Part shown: one piece after another, positions 1 to 10,600 of the stretch
Layout of the letters: each line of letters starts with the position of its first letter
How positions within the stretch are numbered: the first letter of the stretch is position 1
DNA from: Xiphophorus maculatus
Lineage: Eukaryota; Chordata; Actinopteri; Cyprinodontiformes; Poeciliidae
NCBI RefSeq assembly: GCF_002775205.1
Contig: NC_036445.1
Span: forward strand, 4,298,802 to 4,362,801
Length of the DNA stretch: 64,000 nt
Direction of reading: 5' to 3'
Position numbers and translations under genes: made by a program
The notes under the pieces: generated by a model
Told to the model about the DNA's origin: nothing
The model's input: the letters and a program-made list of their open reading frames with translations, nothing else
The model's database searches: none

Positions 1-747
1 AAATGAAAATGATAAATTTTCATCTGTTTTTAATGATTAAATTGCCCTACCATCCTGCATAGAGATTCAACAATGTTGTAAATTTTCATCTGTTAGTTGA
101 ATTTGATCATCAATGTATGCAAATCATCAATTGCGCCCTTTATATTAGACAATGCGTATTAGTAATTTACCCAAATCCATCTCTAAAGAACGTGTAGCAA
201 AATATTGATCTAAATAGAGACGTAGTTTTGCTATTTTTAACTGAACTATGGAAAATTTTATGGTTTTCTTAAAAATATTTAATTTAATCGCCATAGTATG
301 TTAATAACTACTTATGAGAACTACTAAGATTCGCGGTTAAAAACAAAAACATCTAAATTGTATTTGTGATTTGCTCTGCAGATTCGTTTTTCCTTGCATT
401 TCTTGTGTAGCTGCAGATTAGTAAAGTAGTAATCTTATCAGTTTCCCCCTGCAGCTGTCCGTAGGCGCGCACTGATACAAAACAAAGGAAGCTGTCAGGG
501 CGCCAAAGCGCTGTCATGGTGACAGGACAGCCCAAGTTTGAATTCAAAAATGCGCGGGAAGTCCTTTGTGACTTTCAAGTTCAGCAGCTCGTTACAAATT
601 AACTGTGTGCACTTTGATTTAAGTTTCCTCTGATTGTTTTTTTTTCTGATAATAAAATTGATGTACAGCTGGAGTTCATGTAGTTTGAAGATGATTTTGC
701 TGTCGGAATGTTAATACTCCGCTTTTGTTTCTTTTTTTTTCTTACAG
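1..747 (+). other. Presumed intron 1 of the HMGN-like gene
   Basis: No coding exon was recognised. A short GC-richer patch at about 450-560 contains scattered CpGs and could be regulatory. No ATG followed by the expected first-exon residues (MPKRK) is present. A pyrimidine tract ending in CTTACAG at 741-747 is the acceptor for the first visible exon. Confidence 0.5.
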
Positions 748-1663
748 CAAACCGTTCCCCCTGAGGTTTGTCTCTTCTACTTTATGCTTTATTTTAGTTT
801 GTTTTATTGTTTTCTTTTTTGACAAACTATTTGACTTTTTTTTGTTTTTCATATTTAAATGAATTAAAACTCCTTTATGTATTTAAACTTTAAATATATC
901 TTTTGTCTGTAGCAAAGAAGAACCTCCCCACGACTGGCACTGGTAAGATTTTATCTCGGATAGCTGTTGTACCGCATGTTTTTTTCTTGCCCATACTGTT
1001 TAAAGCTTTTGCACAAAAAATCTCCATGTGAAATTGTCAAAATAGTAACAAGCTTTTTATGGAATAATAGGAGCCTTCTGAAGGGTGATTATCTGTATAA
1101 ACTAGTTTTCCTTTCTTTCCAGTCATAATTTTTTATTTATTTTTTTTCAGAAACCGAAGGCAGCCCCAGTGGAGACTAAGAAAAAAGCTGCTCCAAAGGT
1201 AAGTAATTTCATAGCATATAGTTTTATTGAAGAAAGTAATAAAATATCTTTGATCCAATTAATTTAAAGCGGGGTTTTTATACAGTTGCTGTAAATTTAA
1301 ATTTATTTGCATCTTTGTTTTGCAGAAGGCACCAAAAGCAAAGAAGGCCAAGCCAGCTGAGAATGGGAACACCAAGGCTGAGGTATGTTTCTGTTTTGAG
1401 AAATACCTACCCTAAATTTTATTATTGATAGACGTTCTTTAAACAATGCAGTTATTTTTTGGATAAGATATTAATATAACCCACAAGATTTATTTTGAAT
1501 TAATTTGCTTTTAAGATATTAATAGTTTCACACACTGATTCCTAATGTCGGCCCAGAAGTTGGAGTTTAATTGTTCTGTAGGACAAAGTTGTTTATTCTT
1601 GTTTTTGTTTGTTTGTTTGTTTTTTCTTAGGAGCCAAAGGCTGAAGCCACCGAAACCAAATAA
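748..1663 (+). CDS. HMGN-family nucleosome-binding protein (exons 2-6, 5' partial)
   Basis: Small non-histone chromosomal protein that binds nucleosome cores in the nucleus and loosens chromatin compaction. Five phase-0 coding exons are visible: 748-765, 913-942, 1151-1198, 1326-1382 and 1631-1663 (TAA), each flanked by AG/GT. They encode 61 residues. Exon 913-942 reads QRRTSPRLAL and corresponds to the 30-nt exon for PKRRSARLSA, the nucleosome-binding core of HMGN proteins. Next come a Lys/Ala/Pro-rich segment (KPKAAPVETKKKAAPK, then KAPKAKKAKPAENGNTKAE) and a short acidic tail ending EATETK. PAENGNTKAE resembles PAENGETKTE of HMGN1. The usual first exon (MPKRK) was not found in 1-747, so it probably lies upstream of the window. 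The protein would be shorter than the usual 90-100 residues. The paralogue (HMGN1, 2, 3 or a fish-specific form) is unresolved, but the family call is firm. Confidence 0.85.
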
Positions 1664-2290
1664 ATAATGGTTGAAGATGTGCTCACTCTGTGTACTTGGT
1701 GATTGTACAGTTTTAAATAAGTATTTTTTACCAAGTTTTATATTACAAATATGTCATTTATAGGTTTGTTCTGGGCTTGCACTCAATGTAACAAGACTTT
1801 GTTTTCACATTCATATCCATTTTTTTGTTATTTTTATCAACTTTAAAATGATTACCGTCCATATCTTGTAGGCGTGGCATTTTAGTTTGTCTAATCTGTT
1901 TTGTTTTTTTGAAACTGCTGATGGATAGATATTTTCAAGTCGGGTTTTGAATCTAATTTTAAACATAAGGCAGCTAAAATGTAGTAAAACTTACAGGAGA
2001 ATAGGAACTTTGCCTTTCATCTCCCTGTATTTTAATGTTTGACTAATAAACAGTTGCTTACCAAATTATTTAAAGCGATGTGTGTCAACGTAAGATCTAG
2101 TCAGTTATAATGCCACATAAATTTAGTGTATTAGGTCAAACGTTTGGTAGATCCCCAAAACATGTACCATGTAAATCTGGTCTTCAGATTGGGAAAAAAA
2201 CAGTTGTTAACTTATGTTTCTGTAAGGGGAAGTGGAAGGTTTTTTTTTTTCTGACTTCAGTGGTTGATCTAAATGTTCTTGAATAAAAAA
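1664..2290 (+). promoter_or_regulatory. 3' UTR and poly(A) signals of the HMGN-like gene
   Basis: AT-rich sequence follows the TAA stop. Two AATAAA hexamers are visible, at about 2045-2050 and 2282-2287, which would give 3' UTRs of about 0.4 and 0.65 kb. Usage of both is inferred. Confidence 0.6.
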
Positions 2291-2299
2291 AATTTAAAA

Positions 2300-4330
2300 T
2301 GTTTGTTTGGTTTTCTTTGATGTGACTTTATTCATTTTAGGTGAATTGACTTGACAGAAACAACTGAACTACATTTCATGATGTGCCACTAAAACTGTAT
2401 ATTCAGTTTTCACAAGATTGCAGTGAGAAAGTATTTATACAGCCATTATTATGAGGTTATAACCATAGATATGTTACTGGATATTTGCATCAACGTGTGT
2501 AACAGGAATTTAAATATTTACAAAATGTTTTCAAACATTTAAAGTTTCTATCATTTATATCTATAATTGATTCAGATATTTTTTTTCTATTACTGGTGTT
2601 TAATGATGAAATAAAATTAATTTTGAACTGATGTTGGAGAAGGTTTAAAGAAATTAGACCAAATGTGGAAGAAAATTGTAACTATTGGAAACCTAACCGC
2701 AGACACTTTTGAAAACAACTAATAATCCTATATTCCTGATTTTAAAAAAAGCCAAATAGTAAAAATCAGAAATCCATTCCTACTAAAGTGGATTACCTGA
2801 GTTCTTCTATCAAACCTTTGAGATATGGTGGCAGTTTGTATTATCTTGCCTCGAGAAGGTTCTGGGTTGGGATCCACATCCATCTTTGCAAGATTCCAGA
2901 GTACCGTACATGTTTCTTTATGTCCTTTGATGAACTAACATAACTGCAATGTTATTTGGTGTTTTTTAACATGTATTTTTGATGTATAGCAATAATGTTT
3001 TAAATGAAGGTAAGCACTTTTCATAGATGAGGTCAAATCTATTTGGTACATGGTGTTTTATTCCCTAAAGTGAAATTACAGTTGTTACTGTCAAATACAG
3101 ATTGTGTGTTTTTACATACAGATAACATACATTAGAAATCAAAATAGTTTCCCAGATGTTTCCTCACATTTGGATTTGTGGTCTGCTAATCCTGACTCCT
3201 GTTCTCGTCGCTTGTCACCAGCAGGGGGCAGTGTGCTACCACATAAAGCAGATGTTCTTTGTTTCTTCAGTGGGATTCCTCTGGTGGCTTCCGCTAAGCT
3301 TGAAAGTCGGTCAAATATGACGCGTTTGTTGTTTGCAAACACTTCACTTAAATATCTTAAAGCAAATATAGTTTCCAAACGTGATCCATTGAATATTTTC
3401 TGTTATTTGCTCATTTTGAAGCGGGCTAAATTACGTGTTTGAAGGACACGTAACGTGTTTACAGTAGAGATCTGGTGTCAGATTATTTAGTAGGAAAAAA
3501 AAATGCATACATTGAGAAGCAGCTGTTAGTCTTGGAACTTACCTATAGGAGACTTAAACCAAAGCTGTCACTTTTGATTAAATGTATGATGTGAATTCTG
3601 ATGTATATATTTGGGAACTCTTATTTTATGTAAAAACATAGAACAGAGTGCACTATATGGACATTTATTGTCTTTATGTAAATGTCCATATATTGCATCC
3701 TATTATTGTTTTCTGTGCATTTCATGCAAAGAGATAAACTCCCAGAAGAGATCTGTCTTACTGTGTCAGCAGCCGGCAGCCTTGTAATACACCTTTTGAG
3801 GTAACATGCTTGTGCATTATGGGACACCATGGTCACTGGAAAGTACATTAACCTCAAACAACCCTGAGGGGTCACTCCTTGTCTACTGATAAAATCAGCT
3901 TGTTGAATGCTTGCATGTTTAGCATTTCAATGAAGAAAACAAATTCTAATCCCATACAATAAAAACACCAATTTCTAAGTCAAAACTCTCATGTTCCACC
4001 AGACATAATACTACTTAACATCACAAATATTTAAGCTGTTCCTTTAAGAATGAATGTGATATCATAATGTCTATTAACTTTACCTCACCAAATTAATTTG
4101 AATTTGCATTTGGGAAGCCTGCCTCAAACTGTTGATCTCCAGGCAGGACAGTGTTTTACTTAAGTTTTTTCAAAAAGCATTGTTGATTTTTGTCAGATCT
4201 GCAATAGTTTTCAGTTAAGAATTGGATGATATTTAATTTTAACAAATGAACTAAGATAAACTAGGTTGCATTTAGTTTCACTGCATGGTGATTTGAATTT
4301 AGAGCTTTGCTTTAAGTGTTCTCAAATTCT
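2300..4330. other. Intergenic, no gene recognised
   Basis: AT-rich DNA with no exon-like structure. Short open frames at 3104-3442 and 3621-3875 have no recognisable domain. The only notable element is the CTCF-like motif at 3215-3234. Confidence 0.5.
3215..3234 (+). promoter_or_regulatory. Strong CTCF-like motif
   Basis: The sequence TCACCAGCAGGGGGCAGTGT closely matches the vertebrate CTCF core (CCASYAGRKGGCRS) in forward orientation. It sits about 1 kb downstream of the HMGN-like 3' UTR in otherwise featureless DNA. Occupancy is inferred. Confidence 0.6.
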
Positions 4331-4334
4331 GTTT

Positions 4335-4880
4335 TCCATGAATTGCAACTAAAAGGCCCTAGGATCGAATCCATGCATGGAGTTTACATGTTCTCCATAT
4401 GCATGCATCTATTCTCTCTGGGTACTCTGACTTCCCTGTCACTGTTAGGTAATTGGTCTCTCTAAATTGTCCTGAAGTATAAATATGTGTGTCTCTATGT
4501 GGCTGTAAGAAAGACTGGCAACCTGCTCATGTTGGGGCGTGCAGTGGTGGCGCAGGGGGTTAGCATGCCCCACATTTGGAGGCCTTAGTCCTCCACGCGG
4601 ACGTCGCGGGTTCGACTCCCGCATGTCCTCCTCACCCTCCTTCCGGGTTTTCAAAAATGGCGCTGGCTTAGCTGGCTGCCTGCAGACGCAGGTCCCGTCG
4701 TGTGTGTGTTAATCTGTGTATAAAAATTCTTGCTGTAACTGCGAAATAATTTCTCTGCTGGGATGAATAAAGTAGTTCTATTCTATTCTATTCTATGATG
4801 TACCTCTCACCCAGCACCCAGTGCTAGAAATAACCCCCTGCGACCCTACAGGGATTAGCGGGTAAAGCCAGAGGATGGAT
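4335..4880 (+). repeat. Old interspersed repeat split by a younger SINE
   Basis: The left part (about 4335-4530) contains 'gagtttacatgttctcc', 'ctctgggtactctg' and 'taattggtctctctaaattg'. The right part (about 4797-4880) contains 'tacctctcacccagcacc' and 'cccctgcgaccctacaggga'. Together these are the body and the characteristic end of a repeat common in fish genomes. The two parts are separated by a tRNA-derived SINE, so this element is the older one. Related pieces lie at about 25975-26150, 46334-46590 and, reversed, 49893-49965. Confidence 0.7.
4532..4796 (+). mobile_element. tRNA-derived SINE with (TTCTA)n tail
   Basis: The tRNA-like head has an A-box-like GTGGCGCAGGGGGTTAGC at about 4548-4565 and a perfect B box GGTTCGACTCC at about 4609-4619, the internal RNA polymerase III promoter. 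A unique body follows (about 4650-4770), then a short (TTCTA)n tail at about 4772-4796. It is inserted in an older repeat. A related head occurs at about 29489-29560. It is not a functional tRNA gene because no complete cloverleaf is formed. Confidence 0.75.
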
Positions 4881-5131
4881 ACTAAAATTTTGCATTTTTT
4901 CTTGCTATTGTTGAAAGATGTTCTACTTAAGCTATCTCACAGTGCCTAAAAATTGATTTTCAGAGTGTGTGGTCAGACTTGTTTGATCAGGTCTCACTAA
5001 ACAAGCTGAAAACAAAATTAGTTTGTAAAATCCATGATCTTATCTGAACTTATCTTAAAACAGCAGTAATAACCAAGTCCTTCTGGGGTTTGATGAGATT
5101 ATATTTAATAGGACATAATTAAATCTAATCA

Positions 5132-5341
5132 TCCTAAAACAGTGGTTCCCAAAGTGTGGGGTGCAGTGGAGTTTGAAAACAAAATACGTGTGTAGGTTTA
5201 TGTCTGGTTGAACAATGTGTGTGCCCAGTTGATTCTTTTTTCTTTTTGGGTGGGATTTTATTGTAATCCCTAGGGGGGCCCAGGGATTACAGTGGAACAG
5301 TGGTTCCCAGAAGAAAATCTTTGGGAACCACTGTCCTAAGA
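5132..5341. mobile_element. hAT-type MITE with 8-bp target duplication
   Basis: The element spans 5140-5333. It has terminal inverted repeats CAGTGGTTCCCAAA / TTTGGGAACCACTG flanked by near-identical 8-bp direct repeats TCCTAAAA (5132-5139) and TCCTAAGA (5334-5341). An 8-bp target duplication and CAGTG-type ends are diagnostic of hAT elements. No transposase is present. A second internal copy of the end sequence (about 5297-5308) and an inner palindrome around TGTAATCCCT/AGGGATTACA make it strongly foldable. Confidence 0.8.
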
Positions 5342-5389
5342 TGATCTGAGTTAAAAAGTGATAGATGAGACAGATGTCTTATTTCCCCC

Positions 5390-6315
5390 TCTTTATTTAC
5401 ATGCTCCCATTAACTCATAGCAACAAATAGTTACCTTAAATTTGCAGATGATTCACAGCTCTACATTGCAATGTCACCATGTGACTTTGAACCTGTTCAA
5501 GTCTTGAGCAGAAAAATCAATGCGTAGATTTGCTACAATTTTTTTTTGGATGAATAGAAACAAAAGTGAAGTAATTATTTTTTAACCTATAGAGGAACGA
5601 TCAAGTCATCACACAGCTTCAACTATTACAGCTAGAAACTACTGATTAGGTACTGCGAAAGTTACAAAGTTGGCCTTTTATTACCTAAAGAACATTTCTA
5701 GGAATAAAGGACAAATTAATGTACCAGTAAGATCTAGAGAAACTCAACAATGCATTTATCTTTAGTCTCACTTATTATTGCAACAGTGTCTTCAGCTGTC
5801 TGCCAATGAGTCAATCAGAAAACTGCTTCTTACTAAAGCTAAGCAAATAGAGCATCACCCCAGTTGTAAAGTCCTTACACTGGCTCCCTGTAGCTCTGAG
5901 AATAGGCTTTAAAATTATTTGGTTAATTTCTAAATCATTGAATGAGTTAGCATTAAGACATTAAAGACCTGTTAACCTTCCAGACCACTCAGGTCTGCTG
6001 GTTCTAGTTGATTCTGTCCAGAATCAGAAAAACCCCCATAGAGAAGCAGCATTCATTTTTATGCTCTACTAATCTGGGGGTAAGCTTCCAGAAAACTGCA
6101 AAAATTCTGAAACACTCAGTTTCTTTAATTCAAGGCTAAAAACCTATTTGTTTAGAGTTACCTTTGATTATATTTAGTACAGTTTAGTCTTTTATCCCAA
6201 CTTTTCTTTATTTTGCTACTGCAGTTTAATGATTCTAGCTTGTTTGTTTTATATTTTAATCACATAAAGCACTTTGAATTGCCTTGTTGCTGAAATGTGC
6301 TAAACAAATAATCTT
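5390..6315 (+). mobile_element. Degraded L2-clade LINE, 3' end
   Basis: Reading frames broken by many stops and shifts retain reverse-transcriptase traces. TTTGCAGATGATTCACAGCT gives FADDSQL, the catalytic ADD box. Later come 'cactggctccctgtagctct' (HWLPV-like) and a C-terminal block. The 3' UTR ends 'aagcactttgaattgcc'...'gtgctaaacaaataa', the tail of fish L2/Maui-type LINEs. The same tail recurs reversed at about 25205-25290 and 32876-32960. It is inactive. Confidence 0.75.
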
Positions 6316-6479
6316 GCAAGGAATGTCCTATTATTTGCTGCAGAGCTCCAGTTTCTTCCTAGTCACATATTACATGTGACTAGGAACAAAACTAGTCATA
6401 TACTTCACAAATATGACCTTCACTGAAGAGAGGAAAGAAGAAAACCTTTGTCAAAAGAAAGTAACAGAAAGTTCAATTT

Positions 6480-7055
6480 CTTGTGCCGTAGGGGGCACTT
6501 CAACCTTGTGGAAGAAGGCGGTTTAGTCAGATGAGACAAAAATATTTTTTTTTTGGCACGACTGATAGAAAATAAACATAAAAACACCTTTACCATCTTG
6601 AAATCTGGTGGTGGCAGCATCATTCTGTTGGGATTCTTACATTTAGCAGGGGACAGGAAAGCTGGTCACAGTCTATTGGAAAATGGATGAAGCTGAATAC
6701 CATCGTCCTGGAAGAAAATCTGTTTGACGTTCACCTTCCAGCACGATGATCTTAACGTAGTTAGAGCTATAACGCAGTGGTTCAGATTAAAACGTTTTTA
6801 TGTGTCAGTCAAAGTCCGGCGTTAATTAAATCAGAGAATGTGTAGCTAAATTTGAGAAATCCTATTAATGGACTCTCTCCTTACAAACTGACTAAGTTTG
6901 AGCTATTTTACACAGAAAATGACAAAAAAATTTTTTTCAGTCTTATAATAGGAAATTAATTTTGCAGATTGCCTCAAGGTACGGTCAGACATAAAGTCTT
7001 GCAGCTGCGATGGCAACAAAGGGTGTCTGTACCGACTAAAGGAAGTTGTAAGCAA
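6480..7055 (+). mobile_element. Tc1-like transposase relic
   Basis: Out-of-frame remnants of a Tc1-family transposase gene. A 'tcagatgagacaaaaat' block is followed by 'ggtggtggcagcatcattct' (GGGSIIL; the family has GGGSIM), then 'gggacaggaaagctggtcac', 'aaaatggatgaagctgaata', 'cagtcaaagtccg' (the SPDLNPIE region) and 'tggcaacaaagggtg' near the C-terminus. Frames are broken by deletions. No terminal inverted repeats were recognised. It ends only about 450 bp upstream of the first candidate promoter of the 65-residue gene. Confidence 0.75.
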
Positions 7056-7515
7056 AATAAAATGTGAAATTCAAGTCCAAGGCACTGTACACTTTGCTTT
7101 AGCTGCAGGCAAATTCATTCTGAGAAAGAAAATGGTTCAACTTGGTGCTTTTTAGTTTCCAAAGTTAGGACTGACGGTAGTAGTTAAAACCCAGATAAAG
7201 TTATCATTTCATTAACAGAGTCCGCATATTTCACTCCTTGTTCACTATTTTCGTATTTACACCTAAACACACCCCGGAGCGTCTGCTATCCAGAGGACAT
7301 GTCGCATGTGCGCTTATTTCTTCCACAACATTTCACACAAAGACAAAATGTTCCTCCGCACACGGAGGTAGCGAGCCAACATTAAACGCGGACGAGCCCA
7401 TTTCTCCTGTGCTGTGGGGGTCTGCGTGGGTCCGTATGAACAGCGGCATGTCTGAGCGCTCTCAGTGCCCCTCCCCTCTCACTACTGCCACACACAACAT
7501 GCACACCCAGCTTCC

Positions 7516-7617
7516 TATAAAATCTTTTCAAAGCGAACACAGTGTACCTTTTAAGCGCAGGCTGGCAGAGCCCACAGCTGTCCCCTGCACACACGCCCTG
7601 CCCCCGAACAGCTGCAG
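7516..7617 (+). promoter_or_regulatory. Candidate distal TATA promoter and 5' UTR exon
   Basis: TATAAAAT at 7516-7523 in a locally GC-richer stretch is followed about 95 bp later by a consensus donor CAG|GTAAGC (exon end 7617). The simplest reading is a non-coding first exon starting near 7547 and splicing to the coding exon at 13430. No transcript evidence is available here. Confidence 0.4.
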
Positions 7618-10600
7618 GTAAGCGCCCAGCTTTTGAGGGACAGGAGGGACAGGCAGGACAGAGACATGACTGATGAGTCTTCAGGAGTCTGCAGCGCTAA
7701 GTTTAAAACAGCTCAGTAGACCACGCGTCCTGCTTTCCAGCTGCGCCAGAAAGTTCTGTTATTTTATCCCAAACATTTATTAAACGCGCTCTGATTTTTA
7801 ACCGCAGTTCTTCTGCTTCAGAATAAACCCGACTGTAGATGTTTTTGCAACTTTTTAACAAGAAAGAATCGGCATCTTAATATGTTTATTTTTTAAGTGG
7901 AAAGTGTTGCGCTCAACTGGATTTAATCTAAGATGAGTTCATCTGCGGGGATCATACCAGATATGGACATTTAAATGGCAGGATATCTCCAAAAGTGCAG
8001 GATACAGCTTGAAAACACCCCTACATGTCATGTGTTTTTTTTTTTTAAAAGTTTGATTTGAAGAAGCAAAGTTAAACTTATAATTGGGTTTTCTCAGTGT
8101 TTTCCAAAACAAGTTGTGCACTAAAGGCTTTGTTTTTGTCTCTCTTACCCAGATCATCAGAAAACTATTAAAAGCATCCTAATCTGAAATTTATAGGTAA
8201 AAGAACAAAAATGTTTCATACTTTAAGAAAAGTCTGCAAACTTTTTTGGTAATATGTTCTAGTGATAAATTACTATAATCTTAGTAAATCTTTCCTGTTT
8301 TAACTTTTCTGATAGCAGGATTTTTTAATGCACATTGCATGTCTTTGTCAATGTATACTTTGTTCTTTTCCACTCCGGCTCACTGGCTGTAGGGGAATTT
8401 TTCTGGAGGTTTTGCTTCCTAGAGTTCAAACTGACATATGCATAAAAATAATTTAGGTTTGGTGACATTTTTTATGCTGATTTAAACTGACAGTTTAGAA
8501 AAAAAATTTCTCCTTTAGAGATGTTCCTTAAAATTGTATCACTGGCTGGATTTACAAAGGTTAAGACGTTTGGTCATCTATTCTCCCTTTAAGTGGATTA
8601 AGACGTGTGTGTGTCAGCTTTGAGAGTCACTTTAGAGTAGCTTAAAACACTTTAACTCATGGCTCAGCTCCTCTCTGTTCTGACCTATCTAAGTCTGCCA
8701 CAGTATTTCGTCAGTTAGGGACCAAAATAAAATGTTTGTGTCGTTTGATTGACATAAATTCCCAGACTTTGATTGGAATATGCAGGGAAAAGCCTTATTT
8801 CTACAAACCAATAAACTTTCGTTGTATTGTTGTTTCCAGAATCTCATTTTATGCTGGATCTCTTGGGTCTACCCCAAAGTATTTCTGCTGCAACTGAAAT
8901 ATGTTTCAGGTTGCTTTAACATTTATTTTTGTGATAATGTAATTTTGATCATGTTTTGAAGCATAAGCGGAATCATATTTTTTAAAACTATTTTCCATTT
9001 TTATCCCAAACCACTTTTTTTAGAAGACAATTAGATGACCTGTTGACGGCAGTCCCAATGACTTTGAATTAATCCAGCACATTGTTTCTAAGTGTTCAGG
9101 TTTCTAAAGGTGTGGCTGGAATTTAATGAGTTTGGTTTTCAAATTAACATGATCAGGTATGATAGGTTTATTAGTCACCACAGGATCACTTCACAAGAGC
9201 TTGCACACATTAACTAATTGACTCTGACACCGGGGCAACAATAGTGGCGTGCCACTGTCATGACTGTGGAGGATGTCCAGTCTCTGAGCTGCTCCTGTGG
9301 CGAGACAGGCAGATTAACGGCGCTGATGTTACACTGAGGCTTTTTGTGCTGCAGGAGGTTGTTTTAGTTGGTCAATGGTTCTGCTACGGTTGCAGATGGG
9401 TCCATCTTTCACATGGCTGCTCGCTGCAGGGAGCTGGGGGCTGGGAGATTGGGGGGTGAAAGCGGGAGGGCGCTAGAAAGTGACACAACAAGGCGGGACC
9501 AAGACAGGAGGAAAGACCTGACGGTGGAATTTCATTGGTTGTTTTGCGGAAAGTACAACGTGTACCAAGGGGAAGTAAATATTTATGGGTCTGATAGATG
9601 GCCGACTATAGCTTTCAAGCCATATTAACAATCACAAGTGCTAAAAGGCTCATCCCACAATTGCTTGGGAAGTCTGCCAGATTTTAGTACAATTTGAACA
9701 TATCTTTTTACTTCTGAATCAAATATTCTTGTGTGCTTTGACCATAACCACAACCAATTTTCCCAGCTTCGCCTCAGATCTGTGGCTGGACTCGCTTGCA
9801 GCTGAGGATTTTTGCATGGCCACAGGTGATGCACCCATGGGGAAACGCCCTCCAGCCTTCATGTTGATCCCTAACCGTAACATGAATAGTTCACAGATGA
9901 TTCACTCGGACTCTTTCCAACACATGATGTTGGCCTCTTCCTATTACTGACTCAGTCTTGCCTGTTACGCGAAATTCCTGACAATGTCAGTGGGTCTTTG
10001 AAAAGCAGCTGTAAAGATCTGAAGAATTTGATCTACTCAGCTAATTTAAATGGGCTGTCCAGTTTGGTTTCAGACATTACTTCCTGTACAATTATCACCC
10101 AACTTATTCATAAACATTAATCATAAGTTTTGAGTTGAAATTACCAACATTTTAGGAAGATTTTTTTTCTATATATTTCTATTAATGCAATATTTCACAA
10201 AGTCAGAGGTGTAAAGTTATAAATACTCATTATTGTACAATAGGAAAGTATTGCAGTAATCTGCATGCACTGGTGTTCTGGAGGAATAACCTCTGACTTC
10301 TCAGGAAGAACATTTCATTTTTATTGCCAACATCAGCAACATGGCACTATAGTGTTTTAATATTTCCTGATTTAGCAATTTTACTGCTTAGCTTCAGATG
10401 TTGACATTAACATTTTTAAAAATCCCAATTTACCTCAAATGTTTTGCTATTTTGGTTAATCTTGTTTCAGTAAAATATCTCAAGTGTTGAAATGCACATA
10501 CTGCAGGACTTACATTTAAGGAGGTCATTTACAAACATGTCTCTAAATCTAAAATGTTCCCTATGTAAACCAAGGTTGTGTTTATTTAGTGTCTGTAAAA

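Noticed and set aside
4540..4630. Apparent tRNA gene with A and B boxes
   Set aside because: No full cloverleaf; a unique body and (TTCTA)n tail follow, so it is the head of a SINE.
7238..7621. Open frame of 127 codons over the distal promoter
   Set aside because: It runs through the TATA box and the splice donor at 7617 and has no recognisable domain. The region is better explained as promoter and 5' UTR.
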